Shown here: positions 11,677 through 24,051 of the stretch, piece after piece
How positions within the stretch are numbered: position 1 is the stretch's first letter
How the letters are laid out: the number at the start of each line of letters is the position of its first letter
NCBI GenBank assembly: GCA_002005505.1
Contig: MVGU01001202.1
Location: 1 to 64,000 of the forward strand
DNA from: Botryococcus braunii
Taxonomy: Eukaryota > Chlorophyta > Trebouxiophyceae
Direction of reading: 5' to 3'
DNA: 64,000 nucleotides
Notes under the pieces: model-generated
What the model saw: the letters and a program-made list of their open reading frames with translations, nothing else
Database searches by the model: none
Told to the model about the DNA's origin: nothing
Position numbers and translations under genes: made by a program

Positions 11677-12338
11677 ACCTTCCCAGTTCCCCCAACTGGC
11701 AGCCTGCTGACTAGCTGGCTGTCCTGCAGCATGCAGGATCCCCCTTGGCAGCCATCATAGGGTCCCCGGGACTCCTAGGCATGGCTGACACCTTGCTCCT
11801 GGGCCGCCAAATCCCCTGCCACACTGGCCCTCCCCTGAGTGCTACAGCTGCTGACCAGTACTTCCAGTGGCTCGCCCGGGCCAACTCCATCCAGCTGCTA
11901 GCAGTCAAGGGGGCCACCATGCAGAAGAAGATCAGTGCCTTCGATAAATTCTGTGAGTTCATGAGTGACACTGGCCGCCATGCCCTCCAAGGGACTCCTC
12001 AAGACATCAAAGTCTACATGACCTTGTGGGCTACCACCTGCGGTAGATATAAACATCAAGGCTTGGACCTTGCTGCGCCGGTTAGCATGCGCTGCCTATT
12101 GTCTTTCCTGGCCACTGAGTTTGACCGCTATGCCACCACCCATGGCAACTGGGACCCTCTCCGTGGTCGAGGTAGGCTGCCAGTGTCCCCAATACTAGCA
12201 TGAAGCCTCGCTACCTGATGGAAACTGTGTGCATGTGTTTGACTAACGTGTAACCGTTTTGTAAACGTGTAAGTGATGTACAAATTATATGTTGCAGGCA
12301 ATCCTGTGCGTTCTTTGGACGTGGCAGAATGGGCCACT

Positions 12339-13032
12339 TGTGAAAGGTTATGGGCAATCGGCTTTCCCTGTACAAAGCAGACAGGTCGTCAATAGACGAA
12401 GTTACTCCAGCTACAGTCCGTACGACTGTCTGCTGAGTGCCACACACAACTGTCGGACAAGACTAGCATCTGGTGATGCCCAGCATCTTTCACAACCAGT
12501 TCCGTTACATCATTATCTTGTACACAAGCACCGATCAAGCAATCACTAGATAAGGCTCTAGACGGCTACGTTCAAGTACATGCCTATACTCCCTGAAGTC
12601 ACTGTCCCTTATCTGTTTGAGTGACTACAGGGTACACTAAGCTTGTTCACTCTCACAATAGCAACAATGATACAACACACACTGCCGCACCGTACCTGTA
12701 CAAAGCAGACAGGTCGTCAATAGACGAAGTTACTCCAGCTACAGTCCGTACGACTGTCTGCTGAGTGCCACACACAACTGTCGGACAAGACTAGCATCTG
12801 GTGATGCCCAGCATCTTTCACAACCAGTTGGTATTCACTCCGGTGGGGCAGCCTTAAGAGTTCATCCGACAAACGTGTGATCTAGATAGGATTGTACCTT
12901 ATGTTCGAAAACGTCCAGAATCTGCCGTGTCTCAAGGTACCTTATGTTCTCAATGGACCCATATCCTAATAGTGCACACATGAAGATCACTTAAAGCACA
13001 AGGCATTCAATAATAATGTTCAGAACTCAACA
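12339..13032 (-). repeat. Family B 3' LTR with internal direct repeat
   Basis: The LTR contains a 134-bp direct repeat at 12368-12501 and 12696-12829 separated by 194 bp. On the minus strand the first copy ends TTTGTACAG followed by GTACGG, and the second ends TTTGTACAG followed by GGAAAGCC. Confidence 0.92.
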
Positions 13033-13052
13033 CTTCCCCTTGCCTGCATGCT

Positions 13053-15515
13053 TTAAGTGTATCTTCTCAAACCTAGTGAATCACGATGACCAACAAACAC
13101 GGGCTTGGCAAGTGGCTTGGTCATAATGTCAGCCACATTGCGTGCAGATTCCACATAGAGGATATCTACCTGCCCAAGTGCCATAGCTTCCCTAGCGTAG
13201 TGGAAGCTTACTGCAACGTGCTTTGTGAATTTGGAATACAGGGGGTTCCGTAAATTAGAAATGAATCCTTGGTTGTCACAGAAAATTTTGACCCTCCAAG
13301 GTGCAGCCCCTATCTCTTCCAAGAAGCCCCTTAGCCAGTTGGCTTCCTTCACAATATGGCCAGCTGCCATAAACTCAGCTTGCACAGTTGAGGTAGCAAC
13401 TGAGCTCTGCTTCTTGCTTCCCCAAACCACGGCACTACCATAGACTGATAGAACATAGCCAGTGGTGGAATACCTGTGGTCCAGGTCCCCAGCATAGTCG
13501 GCATCAACATAGCCTTCTAGCTCAGGGCCCTTTCCACCCAGAGTAAGAGCTAACTCTCTGGTATCTCTCAAGTACTTCAGCACTCGAATGGCCTCATTCC
13601 AGTGTGAGGTAGTGGGTGTCATTCTATACCTTGACAACACTCCAACAGCCTGAGAAATGTCAGGCCGGGTCGTATTGGCTATGTACAGTAACGATCCAAT
13701 TAACTCGCAGTATCGATGACCAGGTGGCAGAGGGGTACCAGCCCCATGTGACATACCATCTGAGGACTCGGGTCTGCTGCTAGCCACGAAGTCCTTGGAC
13801 ATGGGGGTATCAACCCCACGTCCATCATCAGCAACGCCAAACTTCTCCACAAGAGCATCAATCTTGGGAGTGCAACTCATGGAAATAGTGCCCTGAACTC
13901 TATTGCGTAGGACCTGACACCCCAGGAAATCATTCACCTCTCCCAAATCATGGATGGTGAAGTCCTTCTTCAATAACTCTTTCCCCCACTCAATCTCTGC
14001 AACCACTCTGGCAACTATGAGAAGATCATCGACATAAACAAGAATAAACGACAGATTACCATCAGGGGCCCTCCTGATGTATACCCCAGCGTCGCTCTTG
14101 CACACACTATACCCCATCACGCTCAACTTGTCGCTCAAGGTCTTGTGCCAAGCCCGTGGGGCTTGCTTAAGACCGTAGAGTGCCTTCCTGAGCTTGCACA
14201 CAACTCTCGTGTTGCCATTCTCAAATCCTGGTGGTTGGGTCACATAGACCTCTTCCTCCAACTCCCCATTGAGAAAAGCTGTCTTGATATCCACTTGGTG
14301 GATCTCAAGATTTTGTGTGGCAGCCACTGCCAGCACAGCTCTCCTAGCACCATAGCTGCTGGTAGGTGCAAAAACCTCACCAACATCTATACCAGGAATC
14401 TGTCTGCAACCCTGGGCAACCAATCTTGCTTTAAACCGAGTGACATTCCCATGTGCATCGTTTTTTGTAAAAAAAATCCAATGAACAGGGATAACTTTCT
14501 GCCCATGGGGTCTTTCCACATACTGCATAACCTCATGGGTGTCTAAAGACTCCATCTCCTCTTGCATTGCCTGCTGCCAAAACTCCCACTGAGGTGAGCG
14601 CTGGGCTTCCCTCAAGTTTGAGGGCACGTGAACTTTTCCCAACGTGACAGAAGGTACACTCTGTACCTTATGCTGTGGTGCAGCAGGGCTGTCAGCCTTA
14701 CTGATGCTGTTCCCTTCTCTCTCTCTCTCTCCCTGGTTGCCAGAATAAGGTACATTATGTACCTTATGCTGGGACTGGGCAGTACTGCCGGGATTATCTG
14801 ATTCCTTCTCAAGTCTCTCTCTCTCTCCTTGACTACTGGACTCATGTGCAGCACCCTTACATTCTCGCACCTTCCGCAATGCAGAGGGGAGCAGCAGCTC
14901 TCTCTCTCTCCTGGACTCACACTTGGGCACACTACCCAGACTTGCCTGAGCTGCGCCTACAATGTCAGCCTGCACACCATAAGCATGACTAGCCAGTGAC
15001 TGGGATTGGGCACCAGCTTCCCCTACTGCTGGCATGTCTAACCCACTGCTCTCATCTCTTACATCTGCACCGAACATAGCCTCGACTGTCTCAACCTGCC
15101 CCTGCATATCAGGGAGACCAACCATGTTTGGCTCACTCACAATTGCCTGACCTGGGTCAGGGGCATGCAATGGGATGTCAGAATGCTCTCTCCTAGCCAC
15201 GCGCTGTACATAACGCTGCTCCCTTGTAAGGGTGGTCCCTGGAGGAAGGGGAATTTGTGACTTCCCCTGCATTCGCAACCCCTCTTGTACCTTCTGCATT
15301 TTTTCTACCTGGGATTGAGTTTCTACACCCCCCCTGGCCAGATTCTGCATATGCTCAAGCACCGACCACGAGTGCTGAGATGGTTCTGGGGTCCCAACAG
15401 TAGAATCCAGGCTGGTGGGGTTTCCTTGGTCATGTGCTGCTGTGGTCCCGTCTCCAGACTGATCCCCAGCACAAAGTCCAGAGGTCCCAGGAGCCCCAGT
15501 GGAAAGCGTCTCCAC
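13053..15515 (-). pseudogene. Family B RT and RNase H
   Basis: The frame runs through a low-complexity acidic linker into the RT core (KARLVAQGCRQIPGID, DIKTAFLNGELEEEVY, YGLKQAPRAWHKT, LVYVDDLLIV) and RNase H (VDADYAGDLDHRYSTTG, WGSKKQSSVATSTVQAEF, RNVADIMTKPL). It is related to family A and D RTs. It has no own start: it is the C-terminal half of a polyprotein, put out of frame with integrase by an indel near 15600. The frame itself is open back to about 15610. Confidence 0.92.
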
Positions 15516-18265
15516 TCCATGGTCATCCTCCTCATCCCAGAACGTGGGTGGAGCAGCAGAGGGAATTGCTTGAGGCGTTGCCAGATTCTCACTGCCAAGG
15601 GGGGTGATATCCTAGAATCATAGACAGACCCAGGCTGGACCTTTGATAGACCCACTCTCTCAGCCCCCCTCAAGTGCTCGATAAAGCTGACGTCCCTACT
15701 CTCCTTCCACACTCCATTCCCCACGTACACACGATACGCTTTAGACTGGGGACAATAACCAGTAAACATCCCAGGGATGGTCTTGGGCCCAAAAACAGAC
15801 CTTTGGCCACTGGGAATGTGCACATGGGCTACACAGCCAAACGTGCGCAGCACAGACACATCAGGTTTGACACCAAAGAATAATTCCATGGGGGTCAGGG
15901 ACCTGCCTGAAGTAGGACCCACATTGTAGAGGAGGGTAGCTGTCTCAAGCGCCTCCTTCCAAAGGGAGGGGTCTGCTGCAGCATGGACCAACAGAGTCCT
16001 TGTTCGCTCCTTCAGGGTCCTATTCATCCTCTCCGCCACCCCATTCTGCTGAGGCGTGTAGGGCGCTGAGGACTCCATCTTAGTGCCCTGCTGAGCACAA
16101 AACTCTTTGAATTGCTGGTTCAGGAACTCTGAACCCCTGTCAGTCCTCACACACTTCACAACCGTGCCTCGTTGGGTCTGCCAAAAACGGAGCAGGTCTA
16201 TCACAGCCTTTGGGATGCAATCCTTTGACTTCACAGGCAGGGAGGCAACTTGGTGTGAACTTTCATCCACTACAGTGACCCAATATCGTTCACCTGTGAT
16301 GGCAGGAGGTGATATGGGACCCACAGTATCCACATGGACTCTATCGAGAGGGTGATGTGCAGGCCTGGAAGATACAGGGAAAGGAGGTCTGGAGTGTTTC
16401 CCTTGTATACACGATTCACAGTGCTTGGGGCACTCAGAGCAGGGAGCAAGGGAGATATTGATTCCTGTAACCAGATCTTCCTTGGAGAACCTCTGCATGC
16501 TGCTGGCACCAGGATGACCTAACCTAGCATGCCACAGAGATCTCTCGCTACACACGTGTCCTTTCCTAAGATGAGACGCCTCAGCCATGTGATCAATATG
16601 TCTGCAGCCAACTTGCTGCCCTCTGACAGGACTAACAAACTCCAAAAAAAACAGACCTCGTGCGCAGGTGATATCTCCACACCACCCTTCAGGTCCCTTC
16701 ATGGCTGTGTAACCACCTGCAGTGTCAGTCAGGAAAGATGCTCCATCCTGAATTGCACCAGTGACTGAAATGAGGTTGGTATGCGCAGAAGGAACACACT
16801 GCACATTGTGCAGCCAGAATACTTCGTGCCTTGCATTCACAAGGCATACAGACCCAGATGCAATGATTCCTCCCTTGGCGTCTGAGGTTGCCAAGTGCAG
16901 AGGAAGAGGCTGTCTATGCATAACTGGATTATGGAGCAATGAGAGATCATTGACTATATGCACAGAGGCACCACTATGTATTAACCAAGATGTGCTGCTA
17001 GCTCCATGCGAAGTTGGGGCAAGCACATTGAGAGAGATAAACATCGCCTCACCAGAAGGAGGGGGTGGAGGTGGTAAATGCCACCCCGGAAACGTGTGTT
17101 GACTTGTTGGATAGTTATATGCTGAAGGAGGTCCAGGGCTGGAAGCGGATGAAGGCGGGCCACCCCGGCCAGATCCATGGTCCCACCAGGCTTGAGGAGA
17201 CGACTGTGGGCCTCCCTGGCCCCAGTAAGCTGCAGGCCCAACGCTTGCCGCTTGCATGTTTTGATGCAGAGCCTGCAGCTGCCTGAGCGGTCCGCAGTCA
17301 GTCATGAAGTGGCCCTTTGCCTTGCAGAAGTGGCATGTAAGCTCCTCTCTGGGCCTTCTTGCCCTGCCAGGTCCACGCCCCCTGCCACCAAAAGTAGTTG
17401 CAGAGGGGCCAGCGGGAGGCTGTTCGTTTGCTGGTAGTGCTGCTCCAACTCCCGGTACTGCTCCCACTCCTGGTGCAGCTCCAGCGCTTGATGACGCTCC
17501 AGCTACCCCCCCAGAGGGACCAGCCACTGCTGCAGCTGCCATGGCCTGAGGTGTTCCCTCTGCAGGTGGGTCCTTGTACCCACGGCTGGCTGCGGCGCGC
17601 AGGATTCTTTGAATCAGCTCCAATGGCGGCTTGTCGGTTGCCATAACCTCCAGGGACTCGAGCCTCAGCACAGGAGGGAGGCCCTTCACCATCAGCTCCC
17701 CAACATTGTGGTCCAAGAGGATGAACGCGTTGTTTCTGAGACTTGTAGCCAGATCCATCATTCTGTAGAGGTAGACCTTGAGTGTCTCCCCTGTCTTGAT
17801 GCCCTGCTCCATTTCCTTGTACCACTCAAGGTTGATGTCTTGGTTGCTCCCTCCAGTGTGACTGTTCTTCACCCACGCGATGAAGTCGAACGCTGCTTTG
17901 TGGCATGAGATCTGAGAATGCCAGATGACTGGAACTGACTGGATCAGCCACTGCTTGATGGCTGAGTTCTCCACCGACCCTGGCATTGGCCTCTCCAAAG
18001 CCGCTCTGACCCCCTTGGTGTTTGCGCACGCCTCCAAATTTTCATACCAAAATTCAAAATTGCGCCCTCCATCATCAAGCATGACAGTCATCTTTGGATT
18101 AGAGGTATTGGGGATGTAGGCTGCCTTGTCAATCTCCACCTTTGGTTCTGCAGTGGCTGATTGTGTCCCGGTCATAGACTGCCCCGGAGTGGCCCCACTG
18201 ACTTCTCCAGGTTGAGACATTGCTGTTTCACTGCTACTTTCCTTTTCTTTGCCCCTTTTTGTCAT
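15323..18265 (-). pseudogene. Family B gag, protease and integrase
   Basis: The start is ATG at 18265 (MTKRGKEKESSSE). The order is gag core, a Gly/Ala/Pro-rich hinge with a CCHC knuckle CHFCKAKGHFMTDC, protease, HHCC domain (HARLGHPG ... CSECPKHCESC) and integrase core (VDTVGPISPP, TDRGSEFLN, PQQNGVAERMNRTLKERTRTLL). The protease motif reads LIHSGAS, so the catalytic Asp of the DSG motif is His. The last roughly 95 residues are out-of-frame sequence after an indel near 15600; the true continuation is the RT frame below 15610. Confidence 0.92.
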
Positions 18266-18642
18266 ACTATTGTCACTTCACCAGCCAAACTTACTCATAA
18301 ACTTCTGGAATGCAGCAATACCCTACAATTCCCTCCATGTCATGGAAATTTACCAGCCAGTCTTGCACAGTAGTAGCAGATATGTTCCCCTCAGAAGTTT
18401 GCGCCGGAGTCCGGCCCGACTCACTCAGTGCTTCTAGACAACGTCTATGAATGATAAAGCACAGCTAAAACTTCAATTATGAATTTCCCAGAAAGGTAAA
18501 CTGTGAGTAAGATAATGGTCCTGGTACACTCGAGTTCCCTTGCGCCGCTGCGCCATGCTCGAGCTCCTTTGTTGACGCTTACGTCTGACCCATCCGTAGA
18601 CGACCTTCACTCCTGCTTTTACTTGGCTCAGCTGGAAGGGCG

Positions 18643-18655
18643 TGGGCCCATAACC
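18643..18655 (-). other. Primer binding site of Copia B, half-tRNA(iMet) type
   Basis: The plus strand reads TGGGCCCATAACC immediately beside the LTR, identical to the family A site and complementary to the anticodon arm of initiator tRNA-Met. Confidence 0.75.
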
Positions 18656-19349
18656 TGTGAAAGGTTATGGGCAATCGGCTTTCCCTGTACAAAGCAGACA
18701 GGTCGTCAATAGACGAAGTTACTCCAGCTACAGTCCGTACGACTGTCTGCTGAGTGCCACACACAACTGTCGGACAAGACTAGCATCTGGTGATGCCCAG
18801 CATCTTTCACAACCAGTTCCGTTACATCATTATCTTGTACACAAGCACCGATCAAGCAATCACTAGATAAGGCTCTAGACGGCTACGTTCAAGTACATGC
18901 CTATACTCCCTGAAGTCACTGTCCCTTATCTGTTTGAGTGACTACAGGGTACACTAAGCTTGTTCACTCTCACAATAGCAACAATGATACAACACACACT
19001 GCCGCACCGTACCTGTACAAAGCAGACAGGTCGTCAATAGACGAAGTTACTCCAGCTACAGTCCGTACGACTGTCTGCTGAGTGCCACACACAACTGTCG
19101 GACAAGACTAGCATCTGGTGATGCCCAGCATCTTTCACAACCAGTTGGTATTCACTCCGGTGGGGCAGCCTTAAGAGTTCATCCGACAAACGTGTGATCT
19201 AGATAGGATTGTACCTTATGTTCGAAAACGTCCAGAATCTGCCGTGTCTCAAGGTACCTTATGTTCTCAATGGACCCATATCCTAATAGTGCACACATGA
19301 AGATCACTTAAAGCACAAGGCATTCAATAATAATGTTCAGAACTCAACA
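18656..19349 (-). repeat. Family B 5' LTR
   Basis: This copy matches the 3' LTR, including the internal 134-bp direct repeat. On the minus strand it starts TGTTGAG and ends TTTCACA. Confidence 0.92.
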
Positions 19350-20225
19350 CCACTGGCTACACCCGCTGGCTGGCCCACTTGGGCTATAATCCCCAGTCAG
19401 CTCACCCCTGGAGCTTGACAGACCTGCAGCAAGTCATGGCACGCTTGGATACTCGCATCAGCACCACCACCGGCGTCCCCTTGCTCCGCCTGCACCGAGA
19501 TGCCTTCACCATGACAATTTTGTGGGAGACATGCTCACGTGGGGCCACTGCTGTCTCCTGGTGCCTGGATGACCTGTGGCTGAATTCTGGTATGTCCCCC
19601 CCCCACTTTGTCAGCTCCTCCTCCATTCCCCCCTTGGGTCTCTGCCTCCTGTCCTCTCTCTCTCTTCATACCCCTTTTTCCTACATGCTCACATTCTGTC
19701 TGCCGGTGCAGGGACGCCTGCTGGGCCCAGCTTGTACCCCTCCCTGCTGATTCCTCTCGGCGGGGTAGTCTTATTTAAGGCCCTAGAAATCAAGCACAAC
19801 CTGCACCCTGAGGTGATGATCATCACTCGCAAAGATGACCCCCTCTGCCCAATCCAGCGTCTCCATGCCTTGCTGGTCCAGTCTGCCGCACTGGGTCACC
19901 CCGTCACCCAGTTTCTTTGCCGCCCCTTGTCCTCCAATAAGGACCATTTCATAGAACGCAGCCTCAGCGTGGCTGCTTTCGAAGAAGACATCGACTTCCA
20001 TTTTACAGCTGCCAACATCCCCTACCACGCCACCTTGCATGGGAGCAGGCGAGGCTCCCTCCAGCATCACGACCAGCAAGGTCAGACTCTGGAGGCTTTG
20101 GGCCGCCTCGCTCAGATCAAAACGCCCAGCGTGACCAAACGCTACATTGATCCAACCCGTCACTTGCCCCCTAAGCTGCCTAAAGGGAAACGCCCTAACA
20201 AAAAGGTTCGCCTAACCTGACGTGC

Positions 20226-22763
20226 TCAGCCCGTGCCTGTCCTTCTACGCTTGGCCCCTCTGACAGAGGCTGGCCTTCGGGGCTTCTCAAACAATATCAA
20301 GCTGCAAGTCAGGTGACACTGATAGTCTCCATCCTGCAGCATGTGAGGTGGGAAACGAGAACCTAACACAAACATGTGCTTTCTGGGGGGAACCGTCGTT
20401 TCTGCCCTGACTGGCAGATGGAGCAGCCAAGTCTTCCACTTGGTTGGTCTATTGCATACCACCAGTATACAGTTTTTTCTTTCTTGTGCTACTTTGGCTA
20501 TTACCTCCCTGAGGCAATCTCTGGGTGGGAATACCCACAGCAGAGGTGTGCCATCTATGGGGTCTAGTAAACTCCAGGGCATGATCAGTGCGTCTGCCCC
20601 CATACCCTCTGCAGCAGGGTACCTTGTAAAATATCTTTTCACTTGGTGGAACTTGTCTACTGTTCCTGCAAAGCAATCCCCTGTGGGAAAACCCCATATG
20701 CCTCCTTCTGGCAGACCCGTCTTACATATCTGTGTATATATACCCCTATCTAGTGCAAAGTCACTTGCATCATCACACCTAGACAGCAGGTCAGCCACCT
20801 GGATTTCAGGAGTGTCTCTTGGTACCCACTGGGCCCTCACTTCCACACCTACCTCGGCTGCAGCCTCAAACATCAGCCGTAGCTCTTTGAGGGTGTGAGT
20901 CTTACCATTCATGCTATTAACATTAGACACTGCACCCTGATTGTCGCAGAATACCAACAGCACCGCCCCCCGCAGCTTGTCCGTGTTGGATCTAATGCAT
21001 GTCCTGACCAATAGGCATATATTCTTCACCTCCCTGTGACACGAAGACAGTGCCCCCTTGCTCATGAGCTCCTGTTCCTCTGCTGTGAAACTCTCCTGCA
21101 TAGGTTGCAGCAGCAACTCTTCTGAGAATCCCCCATAACCCCTAGCAGATGCATCCCCATAGCACACGAAGACTGGTCCCTCCTGTCTCCATGGCTTGCC
21201 CTTCTGCCTTTCTAAAGCCTCCACCCAATACAGCAAATCTTCTTCAGTTAACGTTGCTAACTCCTCTGTCAAGCTTTCTCCCCATTCCCGGAGCTCCCCC
21301 ATGGCTTGAAACAACCTCCTGATGTATAAGGGGGCTAGCCGTACTGCAGGGGCCACACTCACTAACATGCCTGCCAACCTTGCCATGTCCCTCTTGGTAC
21401 CCCCAGCTGTCCTAACCTTGCCTATTTCCTCCAAAATGAACTCTGCTTTGTCCTGGGGCACCTTGAAAGCTTGTTCCTCTAAGTCCACTATCAAGCCAAG
21501 ATACTGCCCTTTCTTGGCTGGTTCTGACACACACTTGCTCCTGGACAAGCAAAAACCCAAATACGTTAACAGCAACAGCAGTGCCCTCATGCCCATCCAC
21601 CCCTGCATGCGACTAGCAGCCAGGAAAATTGCATCATCCACAAACGTGGTCATCCTTAGACCTCTCTCCCTGAGAGGAGCATACACCTGTAGCATGAACC
21701 TTGTGTAGGTTCTGCATGCAGAAGACAAACCAAATGGTAACACAGTAAATACAAAAAATTTTCCTTGAAAACTCAAACCCAGGTACTTCTGATCCTCCTT
21801 GTGCACCCTGAAATGATGGTAACCTGCTTTGAAATCTGTGAGACACAGCCAGTCTCCTGGCCTGGCATACTGTGGCACGTCAGTCAGTTTTTCATACGTG
21901 AAACTGACATATTTATCAAACAGGTTAATATACCTAGCGTCCAGAATCAGACGCAACTTGCCCTTTCTATTTGCCACCACCCCCAGCCCACTGCACACCT
22001 GTACTTTGTCGCCTGTGACTTCCATTAATGCCCCTGTGTGCAGTAAGTCTTCTAAAGACGCCTTGACAAACTCTGCATGCAGCTCAACCGATTTTCTATT
22101 AGCAAACTGTACCTTCCCAGGCCTGTCTCCCTGCAGCAGCTCTCGGACCCTTTGCCCTTGCCCTGGCAGTGTGGTCTTTAGTAATTCTACCACTTGCTGT
22201 TTCCTATCTTGATACCTAGGATGTTCCGACTGTGTCTTGGAATCTGCCCCTACCCATTCCAGCTTGATCCCATGCCTTAGCCAGTTCAGCACTTTCTGCT
22301 GTTCAGCAGTCAAAGGCGCCTGCCCTTGTGCCCACACGAAATACCTCTCCCAGGCTTTTAGCCGACTATTGGGTACCCCTGCCACAAACTCTTCGTCTTT
22401 TAAAGCCCTGTCCCACTCCTGCGCTAGTAGGCGTGGAGATCTTAGCTCAGGCCCTTCACCTGCAGACACGTCTTCCTCCTGCCACGCCCTTAACGCATGC
22501 TGCACCTCTTCCCATTCAACACCTATCTTTGGTAGGCCCCTGGTAAGCCCTGTTGCGCATCTGGCCACTTGTGGCGCTTGCCCCTGCTCCCTGCCAGTCC
22601 CAGCATGCTGCCCTGCTGCTTCTGCCCAACCTGCCTCCCTCCAGCCAGGTTCTCCAACCTCCAAATCTCCCATTGACACTCCCTCACCTTTTATAACCTT
22701 GGCTGGGCACTCGTAGATGCCATCCCCTGACCTCTGTGGGCAGGGGCATGCTGAAATTTGCAA
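20226..22763 (-). CDS. Reverse transcriptase/RNase H of the YR retroelement
   Basis: The RT core is of the DIRS/Ngaro kind, with RLILDARYIN, the WLCLTDFKAGYHHFRVH block, VLPFGLSSACRTYTRFM and the catalytic TFVDDAIFLA motif. RNase H follows with YGDASARGYGG, FCDNQGAVSNVN and VPRDTPEIQVADLLSR. It is clearly unlike the Copia RTs around it. Its stop lies only 5 bp from the stop of the recombinase on the other strand, so the two genes converge tail to tail. It overlaps the end of the gag frame by 73 bp in another frame, which suggests frameshifting or a splice join. The N-terminal start is uncertain. Confidence 0.88.
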   Translation of the reverse strand: MQISACPCPQRSGDGIYECPAKVIKGEGVSMGDLEVGEPGWREAGWAEAAGQHAGTGREQGQAPQVARCATGLTRGLPKIGVEWEEVQHALRAWQEEDVSAGEGPELRSPRLLAQEWDRALKDEEFVAGVPNSRLKAWERYFVWAQGQAPLTAEQQKVLNWLRHGIKLEWVGADSKTQSEHPRYQDRKQQVVELLKTTLPGQGQRVRELLQGDRPGKVQFANRKSVELHAEFVKASLEDLLHTGALMEVTGDKVQVCSGLGVVANRKGKLRLILDARYINLFDKYVSFTYEKLTDVPQYARPGDWLCLTDFKAGYHHFRVHKEDQKYLGLSFQGKFFVFTVLPFGLSSACRTYTRFMLQVYAPLRERGLRMTTFVDDAIFLAASRMQGWMGMRALLLLLTYLGFCLSRSKCVSEPAKKGQYLGLIVDLEEQAFKVPQDKAEFILEEIGKVRTAGGTKRDMARLAGMLVSVAPAVRLAPLYIRRLFQAMGELREWGESLTEELATLTEEDLLYWVEALERQKGKPWRQEGPVFVCYGDASARGYGGFSEELLLQPMQESFTAEEQELMSKGALSSCHREVKNICLLVRTCIRSNTDKLRGAVLLVFCDNQGAVSNVNSMNGKTHTLKELRLMFEAAAEVGVEVRAQWVPRDTPEIQVADLLSRCDDASDFALDRGIYTQICKTGLPEGGIWGFPTGDCFAGTVDKFHQVKRYFTRYPAAEGMGADALIMPWSLLDPIDGTPLLWVFPPRDCLREVIAKVAQERKNCILVVCNRPTKWKTWLLHLPVRAETTVPPRKHMFVLGSRFPPHMLQDGDYQCHLTCSLILFEKPRRPASVRGAKRRRTGTG

Positions 22764-23164
22764 CCCTCTATCCCTGCAGTGGCATTACATTCTCCATCCA
22801 GCCACCAGCCCCTGCAGCAGTGTGTGGGCTCTGGCTTGGCATTGGGATAATGGGTAAGGTCGTACCCTCCTTTAACCAATTCCTTACGTGCTCTCCCACC
22901 CGCCGGGAATCCACGGCCTCTCCCTGCCGGTGGCCTGTAGTTGGGTATGTAGCTTGGCGCGGATGCGGTACGTTGAACGTTTACCGCCAGCAGTTGAGCT
23001 GCAAATTGTTCCTTCCCAGCTTCTGAGGCCAGCTTCCTTAACTGGGCGCAGTGCAGCTCCCAGTGTTCGGCGAACAAGTAGTCCAGCAAGCCGATTATCT
23101 CTCCAGCCTGCATCCCGCGCCATTCTTGTACCATATTTCTTTCCTTAGCCTTGCATCCTTGCAC
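22691..23164 (-). CDS. C-terminal gag exon of the YR retroelement, zinc-finger-like
   Basis: The frame ends with a Cys/His cluster, CCRGWWLDGECNATAGIEGCKF followed by QHAP, that resembles a CCCH or gag-type finger. It also has a Gly/Arg-rich stretch (PAGRGRGFPAGGRAR) typical of nucleic-acid-binding gag ends. Position just upstream of RT supports gag. It probably joins the exon at 24044-24360 by splicing. The acceptor is not certain; AG near 23186 is a candidate. The family is not recognised from sequence alone. Confidence 0.6.
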   Translation of the reverse strand: MQGCKAKERNMVQEWRGMQAGEIIGLLDYLFAEHWELHCAQLRKLASEAGKEQFAAQLLAVNVQRTASAPSYIPNYRPPAGRGRGFPAGGRARKELVKGGYDLTHYPNAKPEPTHCCRGWWLDGECNATAGIEGCKFQHAPAHRGQGMASTSAQPRL

Positions 23165-23860
23165 CCATTGCCAACCTTCCTTATCCGTGGGAATCCGGGA
23201 GGCCTCCCCACCGACTCTCTCTCACGATCGTCCACCGTCCGGACCCCACTCGCTTGCCTCTGTGCCCACTTCCCCTACAACTAACTATGTTTTTCAAATA
23301 CAATAAGCCCAAGTGTCCCTCTGGTCGCAAGCAGTCATGTTTAGCGCGCCCTTCCCTTAGCCCCTAGGGGCTCCAGTCACCTGCCTTGCACCAGCCAGCC
23401 AACCTCCTCATCCCAGCCTTTGCAGCCAAGGTTTTTCTCACCCCTGCATGCTAAATGACAATTTTACACTGCACCAACCGGTCTGACTTTCCCAGTTATA
23501 CCCCCTCATGTGCTCCTGACCTTCCTACTGCCTGCCCTCTTAGCCCATCCAGCCTATTAACCTGCAACTCTGGCATTGCTGTTGTAACATGCACGCCCAT
23601 AATTCCTAAGTGTCTGTGGACGCTTGCTACCATAGAGTAAATAGTATGAGGTTACTCCCTTGCAGCTCTCTACTACCTGAGCGACCACCTTCTATACCGC
23701 CTGCAGATGCAACCTTTTGTCTAAGTGCAACGCCCAACGTGGAGAGTCATCCCTCCAGCCTCACCACTGGCTTCATATAAAAAAATAATCACACGGATAT
23801 AATCATGCATGCATTTGTGGAAACGTTGTTCTGGCCTGCATAGTTCTGAAACCCCCCCCC

Positions 23861-23996
<136 letters not shown>

Positions 23997-24051
23997 TCTT
24001 AACCTAGCAGACTTCTGAAACTTGCGCACTATCCCGTGGCTGGCTAATCAC

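Larger units (their letters stand above)
12339..19349 (-). mobile_element. Ty1/Copia retrotransposon, family B, complete insertion
   Basis: The element reads on the minus strand with a 5' LTR at 18656-19349 and a 3' LTR at 12339-13032, both 694 bp and identical as far as I compared them. It is flanked by the 5-bp target duplication CCACT (12334-12338 and 19350-19354). Identical LTRs and an intact duplication mark a recent insertion. It carries a primer site next to the 5' LTR, gag, protease, integrase, RT and RNase H. It split an exon of the YR recombinase. Confidence 0.95.
11745..20220 (+). pseudogene. Tyrosine recombinase of the YR element, split by introns and by Copia B
   Basis: Four pieces join in frame: the first exon to 12170 (ending CGTGGTCGAG), a second from GCAATCC at 12299 to the Copia B insertion at 12338, its continuation from 19355 to about 19589, and a final exon from GGACGCC at about 19712 to the stop at 20218-20220. 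Introns start GTAGGC and GTATGT and end GCAG. Catalytic features are an Arg in WETCSRGATAVSW, an H-x-x-R box in THGSRR-like residues (LHGSRRG), and the nucleophile Tyr in TKRYIDPT. A first in-frame ATG is at 11781, but the frame is open back to 11715, so an upstream exon is possible. A basic tail KGKRPNKKVR closes the protein. Copia B makes this copy non-functional. Confidence 0.82.
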
